Assembly: GCA_963830175.1 (NCBI GenBank)
Contig: CAWHKV010000005.1
Coordinates: 38,247 to 102,246, forward strand
Length of the DNA: 64,000 nucleotides
DNA from: JBBRBB01 sp963830175
GTDB lineage: Bacteria; Bacteroidota; Bacteroidia; Chitinophagales; Chitinophagaceae
Direction of reading: 5' to 3'
Positions 54,893 to 63,999 of the stretch are shown here, piece after piece. The notes under the pieces are model-generated. The model was given only the letters and a program-made list of their open reading frames with translations. It had not been told where the DNA came from and ran no database searches. The position numbers and the translations under genes were made by a program. Position 1 is the first letter of the stretch. Every line of letters starts with the position of its first letter.

Positions 54893-57536
54893 ATGGAACT
54901 AACCAAAAATTTTGAGCCTTCTTCCACCGCAGAAAAGTGGTATACTCACTGGATGCAAAAGGGATATTTTAAAAGTACCCCCAATGACCAGGAACCTTAT
55001 TCCATTTCACTTCCACCCCCCAATGTTACCGGTGTGTTGCACATGGGGCATTGTCTTAACAGCACCATCCAGGATATACTAATTCGCCGGGCACGCATGC
55101 AGGGCAAAAACGCCAGCTGGGTTCCCGGTACAGATCATGCTTCCATTGCGACCGAAGCCAGGGTGGTAGCCATGCTACGGGAACGTGGCATTGCAAAATC
55201 TTCTTTAACCAGGGAAGAATTTTTAAGCTATGCCTGGGAGTGGAAAGAAAAGTATGGCGGAATTATACTGGATCAATTAAAAAAGTTGGGATGCAGCCTC
55301 GACTGGGATCGCCTTACGTTTACCATGGATGAAGATTATTACAAATCTGTGATCCGTGTATTTGTTGATCTCTATAATAAAGGATGGATATACCGCGGCA
55401 AGCGCATGATAAACTGGGATGTAAAAGCCAAGACCGCCCTTAGCGATGAAGAGGTTATTTATAAAGAAGTTCAATCCAAATTGTATTACCTGAAATATTT
55501 TATTGATGAGGGTGATAATGAAAACTCCGCAACAAAAAATTTTATCACGATTGCCACGGTGCGCCCCGAAACCATTTTAGGCGATACCGCCGTTTGCGTG
55601 CATCCATCAGATGAAAGGTATACGCACCTGCATGGCAAACATGTTTTTGTTCCGTTGATCAATCGCCGGATTCCCATCATTACAGACGAATATGTAACGA
55701 TGGATTTTGGAACCGGTGCTTTAAAGATTACACCTGCGCATGATGTAAACGATTATGTGCTGGGTAAAAAACACAACCTCGAAGTAGTTGAAGTATTGAA
55801 TGATGATGGCACCATGAGCACCGATGCGCAATTATTTATTGGTGAAGACAGGTTCGATGTACGCACAAAGATTGCAGAACAACTGAAGGCTGAAGGGCAC
55901 CTTGAAAAAACAGAAGAATACACCAACCAGATAGGTTTTAGTGAAAGAACAGATGCCGTGGTAGAACCGCGCTTAAGCCTGCAATGGTGGGTGAATATGA
56001 AGATGCTTAGTCAGCCCGCACTGGAAGTAGTAATGAATGACGATATTAAATTTCACCCGCCAAGATTTAAAAACCTATACCGCCACTGGATGGAAAACAT
56101 TACAGGACTGGTGTATCAGCAGGCAGCTTTGGTGGGGGCATCGCATACCTGCCTGGTACGATGCAGATGGCAATGTGTATGTTGCCGAAAATGAAGATGC
56201 CGCCTTTATGCAATACGAGGCTATTACGGGCAACTCACAAAGAGAAATTACCCTTAAACAGGATGATGATTGCCTCGATACCTGGTTCTCTGCATGGCTA
56301 TGGCCTTTCCAGGTATATAAAGGATTTTCTCGCCCCAATAATAAAGATGTAAATTATTACTACCCCACCTCTACCCTGGTAACTGCGCCTGAGATCATAT
56401 TTTTCTGGGTGGCCCGCATGATAATGGCGGGTGTTGAATACATGGATGAAAAGCCTTTTAATGACGTTTATTTTACTGGCATTGTGCGCGATAAGCAGGG
56501 CAGAAAAATGAGTAAGAGCCTCGGCAATTCTCCCGACCTGCTTGCATTGATTGATAAATATGGCGCAGATGCAGTACGCTTCGGCATAATGATCGCATCA
56601 CCGGCCGGCAACGATTTGTTATGGGATGAAAGCTCCAACGAGCAGGGCAGAAATTTCAACAATAAAATATGGAATGCACTTAAGCTGGTTAAAATGTGGG
56701 AGCAGCGCATAGACCAGGCAAGCGCATCAAACAATACACAACACTTCGCGGTGCAATGGTTTAATAACCGCCTGCAACAGGTTAAAAAAGAAGTGGATGA
56801 CCTGCTAAAACAATTCCGTTTAAGCGAAGCTTTAAAAATTGTTTACTCCCTCGTGTGGGACGACTATTGCAGCTGGTATCTCGAGTGGGTTAAGCCCGGT
56901 TATGAAGAGCCAGTAAATAAAGCGGTATACGAAAAAACCGTAGAATTTTTTGATGAGTTGCTGGTCTTATTACATCCCTTCATGCCATTTATTACAGAAG
57001 AGATCTATCACCTTTTGGCAGAAAGAGAAGACGACCTGTGTATTAAACAGGCAACGCCTGCGCAAACCACTGATCTTAATGTTTTACAACAGGGCAAACT
57101 GCTGCAAAATGTGATCACGGTTATCCGCGACACAAGAAATAAAAACAGGCTAAGCCCGAAAGATGCCATTACCCTGCACATACAAAGTAATGATGCAGGT
57201 AAATACCATGCGCTGGAAAATATACTTTCCCGCCAGGTAAATGCTACAGCAATTCATTACATAAACGAAGCGCTTAACAATACCATCGTTACCACTTTTG
57301 AACAGGACAAATTTTTTATAGAAACAGGCAAACAGGCAGACGTTGCTTCGCTGAAAGAAGAATTATTAAAAGACCTCGATTACCAAAAGAAATTTTTGGA
57401 ATCGGTTGATAAAAAATTATTAAACGAACGATTTGTGAACAACGCAAAACCGGATGTAGTGGAGTTTGAAAGAAAGAAAAAAGCCGATGCTGAATCGCGC
57501 ATTAAAACCATTGAAGAATCTATTGCCAACCTGTAA
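54893..57536 (+). CDS. valS: Valine--tRNA ligase (one frameshift as assembled)
   Basis: Valyl-tRNA synthetase charges tRNA-Val in the cytoplasm. Class I signatures are PPPNVTGVLHMGHCLN (HIGH variant HMGH), VPGTDHASIATEARV and GRKMSKSLGNSPDLL (KMSKS). The editing domain covers VTIATVRPETILGDTAV-like sequence, and a coiled C-terminal arm ends KKKADAESRIKTIEESI. An extra base near 56102-56104 stops the first frame at 56194; removing it joins RHWMENI to QDWCISRQLWWGHRIPAWY. valS is essential, so this shift must be an assembly error or a very recent mutation. Start 54893 (MELTKNFEP) fits the family better than 54878. Confidence 0.95.
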
Positions 57537-57546
57537 AAACTTTCTC

Positions 57547-58134
57547 ATGTTAAAACCTATAAAACAGGTTGCTATACTAGTAACTGTGATGCTTTTTTCA
57601 AACGGTATATATGCCCAGAACTGGGACATAAACCTGCTCGAAGACATAAACCCCCAATACCCCAACTCCGCCATTTGGAAAGGTGTCAGCAACACCACCT
57701 ATCCCATAAGTTTTGGATTACCTGTGGGCATGTTTATCTATGCAACAATAGAAAAAGACAAGCCTGCAAAAATTCGCGCTTATGAAATGGCGGGAAGCGT
57801 AGTGCTTGCAGCCGCTTCGTCGCAGGCATTAAAAATTATTATCAACCGCGACCGTCCTTATATAAAATACAACACGGTATATCCATACGAAATTGAGAAC
57901 GATAATTCATTACCATCTACCCATACAGCAGTAGCTTTTGCCATGGCCACTACCCTCTCTATGCAATATAAAAAATGGTACGTGGTGGTGCCTTCCTATG
58001 CCTGGGCATCAGCAGTCGGTTACAGCAGGCTTTACCTCGGCGAACACTACCCTACCGATGTACTTGCAGGTGCTGTAACGGGGGCAGGCAGCGCCATTAT
58101 CAGTCACATTATAACTAAGAAAATTTTTAAGTAG
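57547..58134 (+). CDS. PAP2-family phosphatase
   Basis: This 195-residue exported or membrane phosphatase has KIIINRDRP (KxxxxxxRP motif), SLPSTHTAVAFAMA (PSGH-like motif) and SRLYLGEHYPTDVLAG (SRxxxxxHxxxD motif). It probably removes phosphate from undecaprenyl pyrophosphate or another lipid phosphate. The start is 57547 (MLKPIKQ) with a signal peptide up to IYAQ; the longer frame from 57466 overlaps valS. It begins 10 nt after valS and may be co-transcribed. Confidence 0.9.
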   Translation: MLKPIKQVAILVTVMLFSNGIYAQNWDINLLEDINPQYPNSAIWKGVSNTTYPISFGLPVGMFIYATIEKDKPAKIRAYEMAGSVVLAAASSQALKIIINRDRPYIKYNTVYPYEIENDNSLPSTHTAVAFAMATTLSMQYKKWYVVVPSYAWASAVGYSRLYLGEHYPTDVLAGAVTGAGSAIISHIITKKIFK

Positions 58135-58155
58135 GTAGCCGTCAGTAAAATCATT

Positions 58156-58186
58156 GGGCATCGCCTGTTGCGTCGCACATTTGTAC
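58156..58186 (+). repeat. Dispersed 31-bp intergenic repeat, copy 3
   Basis: This copy differs from the one at 10666-10696 at two positions (TCGCC for TCACC, CACAT for CACAC). It sits 21 nt after the PAP2 stop codon, at the upstream edge of the recombinase/cassette region. Confidence 0.7.
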
Positions 58187-58357
58187 GGTTTACCACCTTG
58201 CATCAAAACCACTTGATTATACGAATGATATCAATTTAAGTATGCGCGCAATGGAAGAGAATTAAAAATTTTTCACCTTTCAAAATTTTTTCTAACTTGG
58301 TTCGCACTCTAAACTTTACTTAAAATACCCTAATTCAAATTCTCTTTGTAATCTTAT

Positions 58358-59542
58358 ATGGCAGGCAACAACCATGATATTGTTGTAAAGATTATTTTTC
58401 ATGATACACATGAGTATTTAGGCCTGTTCTGTAAAAACAACATAATAAACAAGGAAATTAGAAAGGTTCCGGAGGTAAAATGGTCACATAAATACTTGTG
58501 CTGGTACATCCCGTTTGAAAAAAAATGTTTAATGGATGCTTGTGCGCAATTAAAACCCTTTGCAACCATTAACCTGGAGGAATTAAAATCTTATCTGCAA
58601 AAACGTAATAAGGCTATAACAAGCGAAAATTCTTTATTAAAAAAGGAAATTGATATTCGGAGATTAACGAAATCAGGCTTATCCAAATTAATTATAAGCA
58701 ACGAAAATATGATGGCTTATAAAGAAATGCTAAAGATTCTACATTTAAAAGCGTATAGTAAAAATACAATTTCACTATACGCTGGCGAATTAATGGTTTT
58801 ATTAAAAATGTTAGATTCAGTTCCGGTAAATACTTTATCAGTAAGCCAGTTACAGTCATATATTCTGTGGTTATTAAAGAAGAAAAATTATAGTGAAAGT
58901 AAAATTCATACCGTAATAAATGCCCTCAAATTTTATTTTGAACAGGTTTTGCATAAAGACAAAATGTTTTTTGAAATTCCCCGACCAAAAAAACCAAGTA
59001 AACTTCCTTCAGTACTTTCAAAAAATGAAATAAAAAAATTAATTAACAGTAAAGCAAACCCCAAACACAAAACCATATTAATGCTTGCATATGCTACCGG
59101 GGCACGGGTAAGCGAAATTGCAAGCTTAACAATTAATGATATTGACAGCAATAGAATGGTGGTGAATTTCAGGAATGCAAAAGGAAAAAAAGACAGGCAG
59201 GTAATGCTTTCAGAAAAATTGCTTATTCAATTACGGGAATATTATAAGATCTATAAGCCAAAGCATTATTTATTTGAAGGTACCGATGGGGGTAAATATT
59301 CAGAACGAAGTGTGCAGCAAATATTCAGTTCAGCGAAAGAATTGACCCATAACAAGCGGTCCGGGGGCATACATAGTATGCGGCATACATTTGCCACCCA
59401 CTTACTTGAAAGCGGAACTGATATAAAAATTATCCAGGAATTATTGGGTCATAATGATTTAAGAACAACAGAAAGGTACACGCATGTTTGCCTTAAAAAT
59501 GTAAGCAACTTGCAAAGTCCATTAGACCGTTTGAATGAATAA
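58358..59542 (+). CDS. Tyrosine recombinase/integrase of the putative cassette array
   Basis: This 394-residue tyrosine recombinase appears complete. Residues 1-110 are an N-terminal domain with VKWSHKYLCWYIPFEK, common in Bacteroidota integrases. A SAM-like core-binding domain follows (LKAYSKNTISLYAGELMVLL). The catalytic domain has Arg in ATGARVSEIASL, Lys in KGKKDR, HSMRH (His339, Arg342), LLGHND (His365) and the nucleophile Tyr374 in RYTHV. The C-terminal SPLDRL recalls IntI proteins (RSPLDAL), but the IntI-specific insertion between motifs II and III is absent (KPKHYLFEGTDGGKYSERS). It is followed by GTT-bounded repeats and cassettes, so it may act on them. Confidence 0.85.
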   Translation: MAGNNHDIVVKIIFHDTHEYLGLFCKNNIINKEIRKVPEVKWSHKYLCWYIPFEKKCLMDACAQLKPFATINLEELKSYLQKRNKAITSENSLLKKEIDIRRLTKSGLSKLIISNENMMAYKEMLKILHLKAYSKNTISLYAGELMVLLKMLDSVPVNTLSVSQLQSYILWLLKKKNYSESKIHTVINALKFYFEQVLHKDKMFFEIPRPKKPSKLPSVLSKNEIKKLINSKANPKHKTILMLAYATGARVSEIASLTINDIDSNRMVVNFRNAKGKKDRQVMLSEKLLIQLREYYKIYKPKHYLFEGTDGGKYSERSVQQIFSSAKELTHNKRSGGIHSMRHTFATHLLESGTDIKIIQELLGHNDLRTTERYTHVCLKNVSNLQSPLDRLNE

Positions 59543-59871
59543 TTAAGGGTGGGAGCATTGACTTTATTACCAGGATAATTTAGGGTACATCAGAAAATAT
59601 GTGACTGAGGTAGCCTTTGGCATGTGGTGGCAGAAAGGATAGAATAATAAAAGCATGAATACTTTTATTGCGTTTTTTGTGTTGGGCTTTCTTCGGATTC
59701 TTTGTTGGGTGAGTTGCGCTTTTGATGTTGAAATTTTTAATAAATATTGAATTATTGTCTTGCGGAATGATTGTTATGAAATTTTACACCGCAGCAAATT
59801 GATAATACATTTAGGATTGATTATGAAGAAATTGAAAAAAATCTATTTCGTATAATTGCAGTAATAAACAT
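59543..59871. other. Intergenic region between recombinase and first repeat unit
   Basis: These 329 bp carry no convincing gene. The last bases (AATAAACAT) directly precede the GTT of the first repeat unit, so an attI-like site, if one exists, would lie here. No tRNA or clear promoter was found. Confidence 0.4.
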
Positions 59872-60090
59872 GTTAGGACGAAATAGCCGCCCTGCGGGCA
59901 GGCTACGGTAGCTTCGTTGCTTCGCAACTCCCACTACCTTTTTTCGTCCTAACGATCCAAGTTTCACTTGTTTTTAAAAGGGCGGCAACATTCGCCTAAC
60001 ATAGTGTTTACGAAATGCCCTTTTAAAACCAGTGATTGCTTCCATGCCCAAGCGAGCAAGCTCGCAGGGCACTTCGCAAACACTTGGATC
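59872..60090 (+). repeat. ORF-less structured repeat unit, copy 1 (candidate empty cassette)
   Basis: This 219-bp unit is nearly identical to 62947-63164 (one substitution and one indel). It starts at a GTT and the next unit starts at GTT 60091. Two hairpins are nested: GTTAGGACGAAA (59872-59883) pairs perfectly with TTTCGTCCTAAC (59942-59953), and AACGATCCAAGT (59951-59962) pairs perfectly with ACTTGGATCGTT (60082-60093). Inside the second, 59964-59983 pairs with 60017-60035; alternatively 60004-60020 pairs with 60067-60083 at 15 of 17 positions. The AAC...GTT outer ends look like an attC. Confidence 0.85.
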
Positions 60091-60121
60091 GTTACGTGCC
60101 ATTTTAAATGACCCTTCGTTT

Positions 60122-60926
60122 ATGAAACAAAAAGTTATACTCGGGCTTACACTTATATTGACAACCACTTTTTGTTTTGCACAAAAGACAAAAATTGACA
60201 GTTTATTTTCAGATTTTAAACAGGATTTCTTTTACGGAAAAATCTATCCAGCAAAAATGAAACTGGAGAGTTATCAGAAAGAAATTATTCCTAAATTAGT
60301 TGAGCTTCTCAATGACACAACCTTTGTAAAACTCACTGGCACAGCAGACCTAATCTATCCAGGAGCACCACAATTTTACGGACACGGACACTTTATTCCT
60401 TACGATATGGACTGGATTTCTGTTAGAGCAGGTTGGCTACTGAAGACCTAACCTTTATGGACTTTGGCTATAAAACTTCTGGTGTTGACGACACAACTTT
60501 ATTTAAGCTAATGAAGGACAACGAACACTACAAAGAATATTTAAAGAAAGGAACTTATGATTTGGAATGGAAAAATAAACCTACAAGAGAAAAGTTAATT
60601 GAGTTCGAAAAATATTAGCTCAAAAAGCAAAGAAATGGTGGCAGACAAACCAAGGAAGTTGGACAAGACTTTCAGCTATTAAAGACGCATTGCAATCAAA
60701 TGAAGAAAATAGGCTTGGTAAGGTTTTGCAATTCTTGCGTTATGGAGAAACGAGGTGTGACAGCTTAAATACTGAAATTTACTTAAAAGATATTAAGCCA
60801 CTAGTGGTTGCCTTAGAGCAGACAAAATATCAGAGTGTAAAAGTACAAGTTGACTTGTTACTAAAAGAGGATTTAAATTATTGGACAAGAAAAATGACAG
60901 AGCTTGACAAACAAAACGGCAGGTAA
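60122..60926 (+). CDS. Secreted protein of unknown function, cassette cargo (frameshifted)
   Basis: The reconstructed protein has about 268 residues. The signal peptide is VILGLTLILTTTFCFAQ. The first frame stops after VRAGW; shifts near 60433 and near 60610 continue it with LATEDLTFMDFGYK and AQKAKKWWQTNQGSW to the stop at 60926. No family is recognised. The pattern of a signal peptide and a helix-rich body (KIDSLFSDFKQDFFYGKI) is all that can be said. It starts 31 nt after the GTT at 60091, and its stop codon overlaps the left AAC of the 191-bp element, as expected for the single gene of a cassette. Confidence 0.6.
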
Positions 60927-61115
60927 CATTGGGTTTGGCGTTATTGGGGCAGGACGTTGTTATCTTCATCTGCAGCAACATGGCAGCAGTTGTTCGGGCT
61001 GGACGTTTTTCAATTTGGCTTTTAGTTGTTAACTTCAACTTCAGTATTTTTAATTGGGCTTTAGTTCCGGGCGGACGTTTTTCAAATCCCCCAACAACGC
61101 CAAGCCCTGCCCGTT
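60925..61115. repeat. attC-like recombination element A (191 bp)
   Basis: This element runs from AAC (60925) to GTT (61113-61115). The left arm 60931-60949 is complementary to 61088-61107, with about 17 of 19 positions paired. It shares a skeleton with the 191-bp element at 62759: AACAT, TGGGGCA-GACGTTG, CGG-CTGGACG, TTAACTTCAA, AGTTCCGGGCGG and TTTTCAAATCCCCC. The arm sequences themselves differ while still pairing. This is how attC sites behave, though the R box GTTRRRY is only loosely kept. Confidence 0.7.
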
Positions 61116-61163
61116 GGCTGCAATGCTATTTCAGCACTCCAATAAAATTTAAACTTTCTCACA

Positions 61164-62011
61164 ATGGAAAAATTCAATTCACAGATTGAGGTCAAGTCGG
61201 ATGGCTTGTTTACGCCAACCGTTAGAGAATGGTCGTTAATAAATATAAACTAGTGGGAAGCTACTGTGACATTTTTACGCATGGAATGAAGTTTAAATGG
61301 AACCAACTTGTTTATGTCGACCTGTTTGCTGGAGCGGGATATGCGAAAATTAAAGAGACGAATAAAACATATTTGAATTCAGCCCTCCTTGCAATGTCAA
61401 TACCTTCACCTTTTTCAAAATACATTTTATGCGAACAAGATGAAGAAAGATTTGAAGCTTTATCTACAAGAGTTAAGAGAGATTTTAGTCATCTTAACTG
61501 TGAATTAATAAAAGGCGATAGCAATAAAAATGTCGATAAAGTAATTAAAGCTTTACCACCCTTTAGTAAAGGAAATACAAGATTACCATTCTGTTTTGTA
61601 GACCCATATTCCCTTAATTTAAATTTTGCTACAATTAAATCACTCGGAAAAACATTGATGGACTTCCTAATCCTTCAAGCATTACATATGGATGCTAATA
61701 GAAATTTCGAAACCTATTTAAAAGACGAAAACACTAAAATATCTGAATACCTCGGTATCCATAATTGGCGGGAAATGTTTGAAAAAGAAGGTAGAATTTA
61801 TCGAAAGGACTTTGTAAAGTTTTTGGCTGACCAATACCAAGAACAAATGGGTAAGTTGGATTACCAAAAGGCAAAACACATGCATCAAATAAGGTCTAAC
61901 GAAAAAAACCTTCCTTTGTATTATTTATCTTTCTATTCTAAACACCCAACAGGGGAAAAGTTTTTTAAGGAAGTTCAAAAAAGAATTAAACCACAGTTAA
62001 CAATGTTCTAA
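61164..62011 (+). CDS. tcmP: Three-Cys-motif partner protein TcmP (frameshifted)
   Basis: TcmP-family protein of about 282 residues, a Rossmann-like methyltransferase relative. It opens EVKSDGLFTPTVREWS and continues NKYKLVGSYCDIFTHGMKFKWNQL, VDLFAGAGYAKI (SAM-site-like DLFAGxG), CEQDEERFEAL and CFVDPYSLN. The frame needs one base inserted near 61238, which connects the start at 61164 to the long frame. Members occur together with the Gp37/Gp68-type three-Cys protein, as here: the partner starts two bases after its stop. The biochemical role is unknown; a modification role is inference. Confidence 0.8.
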
Positions 62012-62012
62012 T

Positions 62013-62739
62013 ATGGCTCAATCAAGTATCGAATGGACAGAAATGACATGGAACCCAACTACTGGTTGCAAAAGGTATCTGCTGGTTGCAAGTTTTGCTA
62101 TGCGGAAATTATGTCTCGACGACTTAAAGCTATGGGGGTTGAGAAATATTCTGATGGTTTTAAAATAAGAACTCATGAAAATCAACTTAACATTCCATAT
62201 ACTTGGAAACATAGCAAAATAGTTTTTGTAAATTCTATGAGTGACCTGTTTCATAAGGACGTTCCTTTAGATTTCATAAAAAAGGTTTTCGCAGTAATGA
62301 ATGACAACCCGCAGCATGTATTTCAAGTACTAACAAAAAGAGCAGAAAGGCTTTTCGAAATTCATAAAGAATTAAAGTGGACACATAATATTTGGATGGG
62401 TGTTTCTGTTGAAGAACAATAAAGTTAAAGACCGCATAGACTTTCTTAAGAAAAACAAAAGCAAAAGTAAAATTTCTTTCTTGTGAACCCTTAATAGGAG
62501 AACTTCCTAAAATAAATTTGAAAAAAATTGACTGGGTTATCGTAGGAGGAGAAAGTGGTCATAAGCCTAGACCCATGAACCCAGATTGGGTACTTGACAT
62601 TCAAGACCAATGTAAAAAGGCAGGCGTTGCTTTTTTCTTTAAACAATGGGGCGGACGAAGCAAAAAGAAAAACGGGAGAATTTTGAATGGTAGAACCTAC
62701 GACGAAATGCCTGAAATAGAACAACAATTAAGCGTGTAG
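62013..62739 (+). CDS. DUF5131 (phage Gp37/Gp68-type) three-Cys protein (frameshifted)
   Basis: The reconstructed protein starts MAQSSIEWTEMTWNPTTGC. Skipping one A in the AAAA at 62070-62073 gives KVSAGCKFCYAE, completing the Cys-x5-Cys-x2-Cys motif. It continues through KIVFVNSMSDLFHKDVP, VFQVLTKRAERL and WMGVSVEEQ. Further shifts near 62418 and 62475 join VKDRIDFL and LSCEPLIGELPKINL to DWVIVGGESGHKPRPMN and AFFFKQWGG. The family has a radical-SAM-like barrel pattern with an iron-sulfur type cluster motif. It is the regular partner of TcmP, 1 nt upstream. Three shifts leave decay possible. Confidence 0.75.
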
Positions 62740-62758
62740 AGGGAGAAGCACTGCAGGC

Positions 62759-62949
62759 AACATGGGTATTGCTGCAAGTGGGGCATGACGTTGGAGCAAT
62801 CGGCTTTTTGTTCGCTATTGTGCAGTAGTTGTCGGCTGGACGAATAAAGCCAGGCAAAAGTTCTTAACTTCAAATTCTAAACAAAACCGGGCAGCAGTTC
62901 CGGGCGGGACGATTTTCAAATCCCCCACCTGCAGCAATACCTGTACGTT
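62759..62949. repeat. attC-like recombination element B (191 bp)
   Basis: From AAC (62759) to GTT (62947-62949), exactly the length of element A. GGTATTGCTGCA (62765-62776) pairs perfectly with TGCAGCAATACC (62930-62941). The interior keeps the same landmarks as A (TGGGGCA-GACGTTG, CGGCTGGACG, TTAACTTCAA, AGTTCCGGGCGGGACG, TTTTCAAATCCCCC), while the arms differ from A but keep pairing. Its terminal GTT is the first base triplet of the next repeat unit. Confidence 0.7.
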
Positions 62950-63164
62950 AGGACGAAATAGCCGCCCTGCGGGCAGGCTACGGTAGCTTCGTTGCTTCGC
63001 AACTCCCACTACCTTTTTTCGTCCTAACGATCCAAGTTTCACTTGTTTTTAAAAGGGCGGCGACTTCGCCTAACATAGTGTTTACGAAATGCCCTTTTAA
63101 AACCAGTGATTGCTTCCATGCCCAAGCGAGCAAGCTCGCAGGGCACTTCGCAAACACTTGGATC
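62947..63164 (+). repeat. ORF-less structured repeat unit, copy 2
   Basis: This is the second copy of the 59872-60090 unit, in the same orientation, 218 bp long, differing at a single substitution and a one-base deletion (GGCGGCGACTTCGCC for GGCGGCAACATTCGCC). It starts at the GTT that ends element B and is followed by GTT at 63165. The same paired hairpins are present. It carries no ORF of note. Confidence 0.85.
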
Positions 63165-63219
63165 GTTGTAGGCAATGCTAAGCAAGACCGTTCAAAACAA
63201 ATTTTTATATTAATCCAAA

Positions 63220-63999
63220 ATGAAAATTAACTTTTATTCTAACTTATTTCTTAGGCTATTATTAATAATTTTACCACAAATTGTATTTTCTCAATCGGCT
63301 GACTTTACCATTCAAGATGTAAAGTTTGAAAGTCAGGGCATCACTCTTGCTGGCTCAATTTTAAAGCCTAAAAATCCATTTGCAGCAGTTGTAATTATTC
63401 ATGGGTCTGACCCAATAAAAAGAGAAATGGAGTTCGCAAAACGTCTTGCTAAAGAAGGTATTGCTGTATTGACATATGACAAACGTGGAGTTGGAGAATC
63501 TGGTGGTGTGTATGTAGGACCATCTGTTGGCACGAATAATATTGACACTACTAATCTTAATTTATTATCTCACGATGCAAATGCAGCGGTAAATACATTT
63601 CGAACTTATTTGAAAGATAAAAAAACACCAATTGGGTTAGTTGGCTTCAGTCAAGCAGGATGGATAATCCCAATTGCTGCAAGCAAAAATCCACAAATTG
63701 AATTTATGGTTTTATTTAGTTGCCCTACAATTACAACTTTAGAACAACTTCGATTTCAGTTTTATACCAATGGAAATAATAATTTTTGGGAAAATCATAC
63801 AGAAGCAGATGCCCGTGAACATATCAAAAATGATGCTGACCGGTATCAATTCGCGGCGACTGACCCAAAAATTTCTCTGAATACTCTTTCAATTCCAGGA
63901 CTTTGGCTTTTTGGAGAGAAGGATATACAGATTCCCGTAAAGTTGTGTATAGAGCAATTAAATACATTTAAAGTTCAAGGTAAACCTTTCGAATATACC
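63220..63999 (+). CDS. Secreted alpha/beta hydrolase, 5' part (runs off the window)
   Basis: The frame is open from ATG 63220 to the window edge (about 260 residues seen). The signal peptide is FLRLLLIILPQIVFSQ. The hydrolase core has VVIIHGSDPIKREMEFAKRL (oxyanion HGS), LTYDKRGVGESGG, the nucleophile elbow LVGFSQAGWIIP (GFSQAG) and WLFGEKDIQIPVK with the catalytic acid Asp region. It resembles dienelactone/acyl-hydrolase relatives of the serine-hydrolase superfamily. It starts 55 nt after GTT 63165, so it is the gene of the next candidate cassette. The 3' end and its terminal element lie beyond the window. Confidence 0.8.
   Translation, partial: MKINFYSNLFLRLLLIILPQIVFSQSADFTIQDVKFESQGITLAGSILKPKNPFAAVVIIHGSDPIKREMEFAKRLAKEGIAVLTYDKRGVGESGGVYVGPSVGTNNIDTTNLNLLSHDANAAVNTFRTYLKDKKTPIGLVGFSQAGWIIPIAASKNPQIEFMVLFSCPTITTLEQLRFQFYTNGNNNFWENHTEADAREHIKNDADRYQFAATDPKISLNTLSIPGLWLFGEKDIQIPVKLCIEQLNTFKVQGKPFEYT

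Noticed and set aside
54893..57536. Programmed frameshift in valS
   Set aside because: The shift occurs mid-enzyme with no slippery heptamer and structure; with about twenty similar one-base shifts in the window, sequence error is far more likely.
58358..59542. Calling the recombinase a true integron integrase (IntI)
   Set aside because: The IntI-specific additional segment between the Lys and HxxR motifs is missing; only the SPLD-type tail and the arrangement resemble integrons.
59872..63164. The two 219-bp repeats as ends of a composite transposon
   Set aside because: They are in direct orientation, contain no transposase, no target-site duplication is visible, and the unit borders coincide with GTT at both ends of each copy, which fits cassette junctions better.
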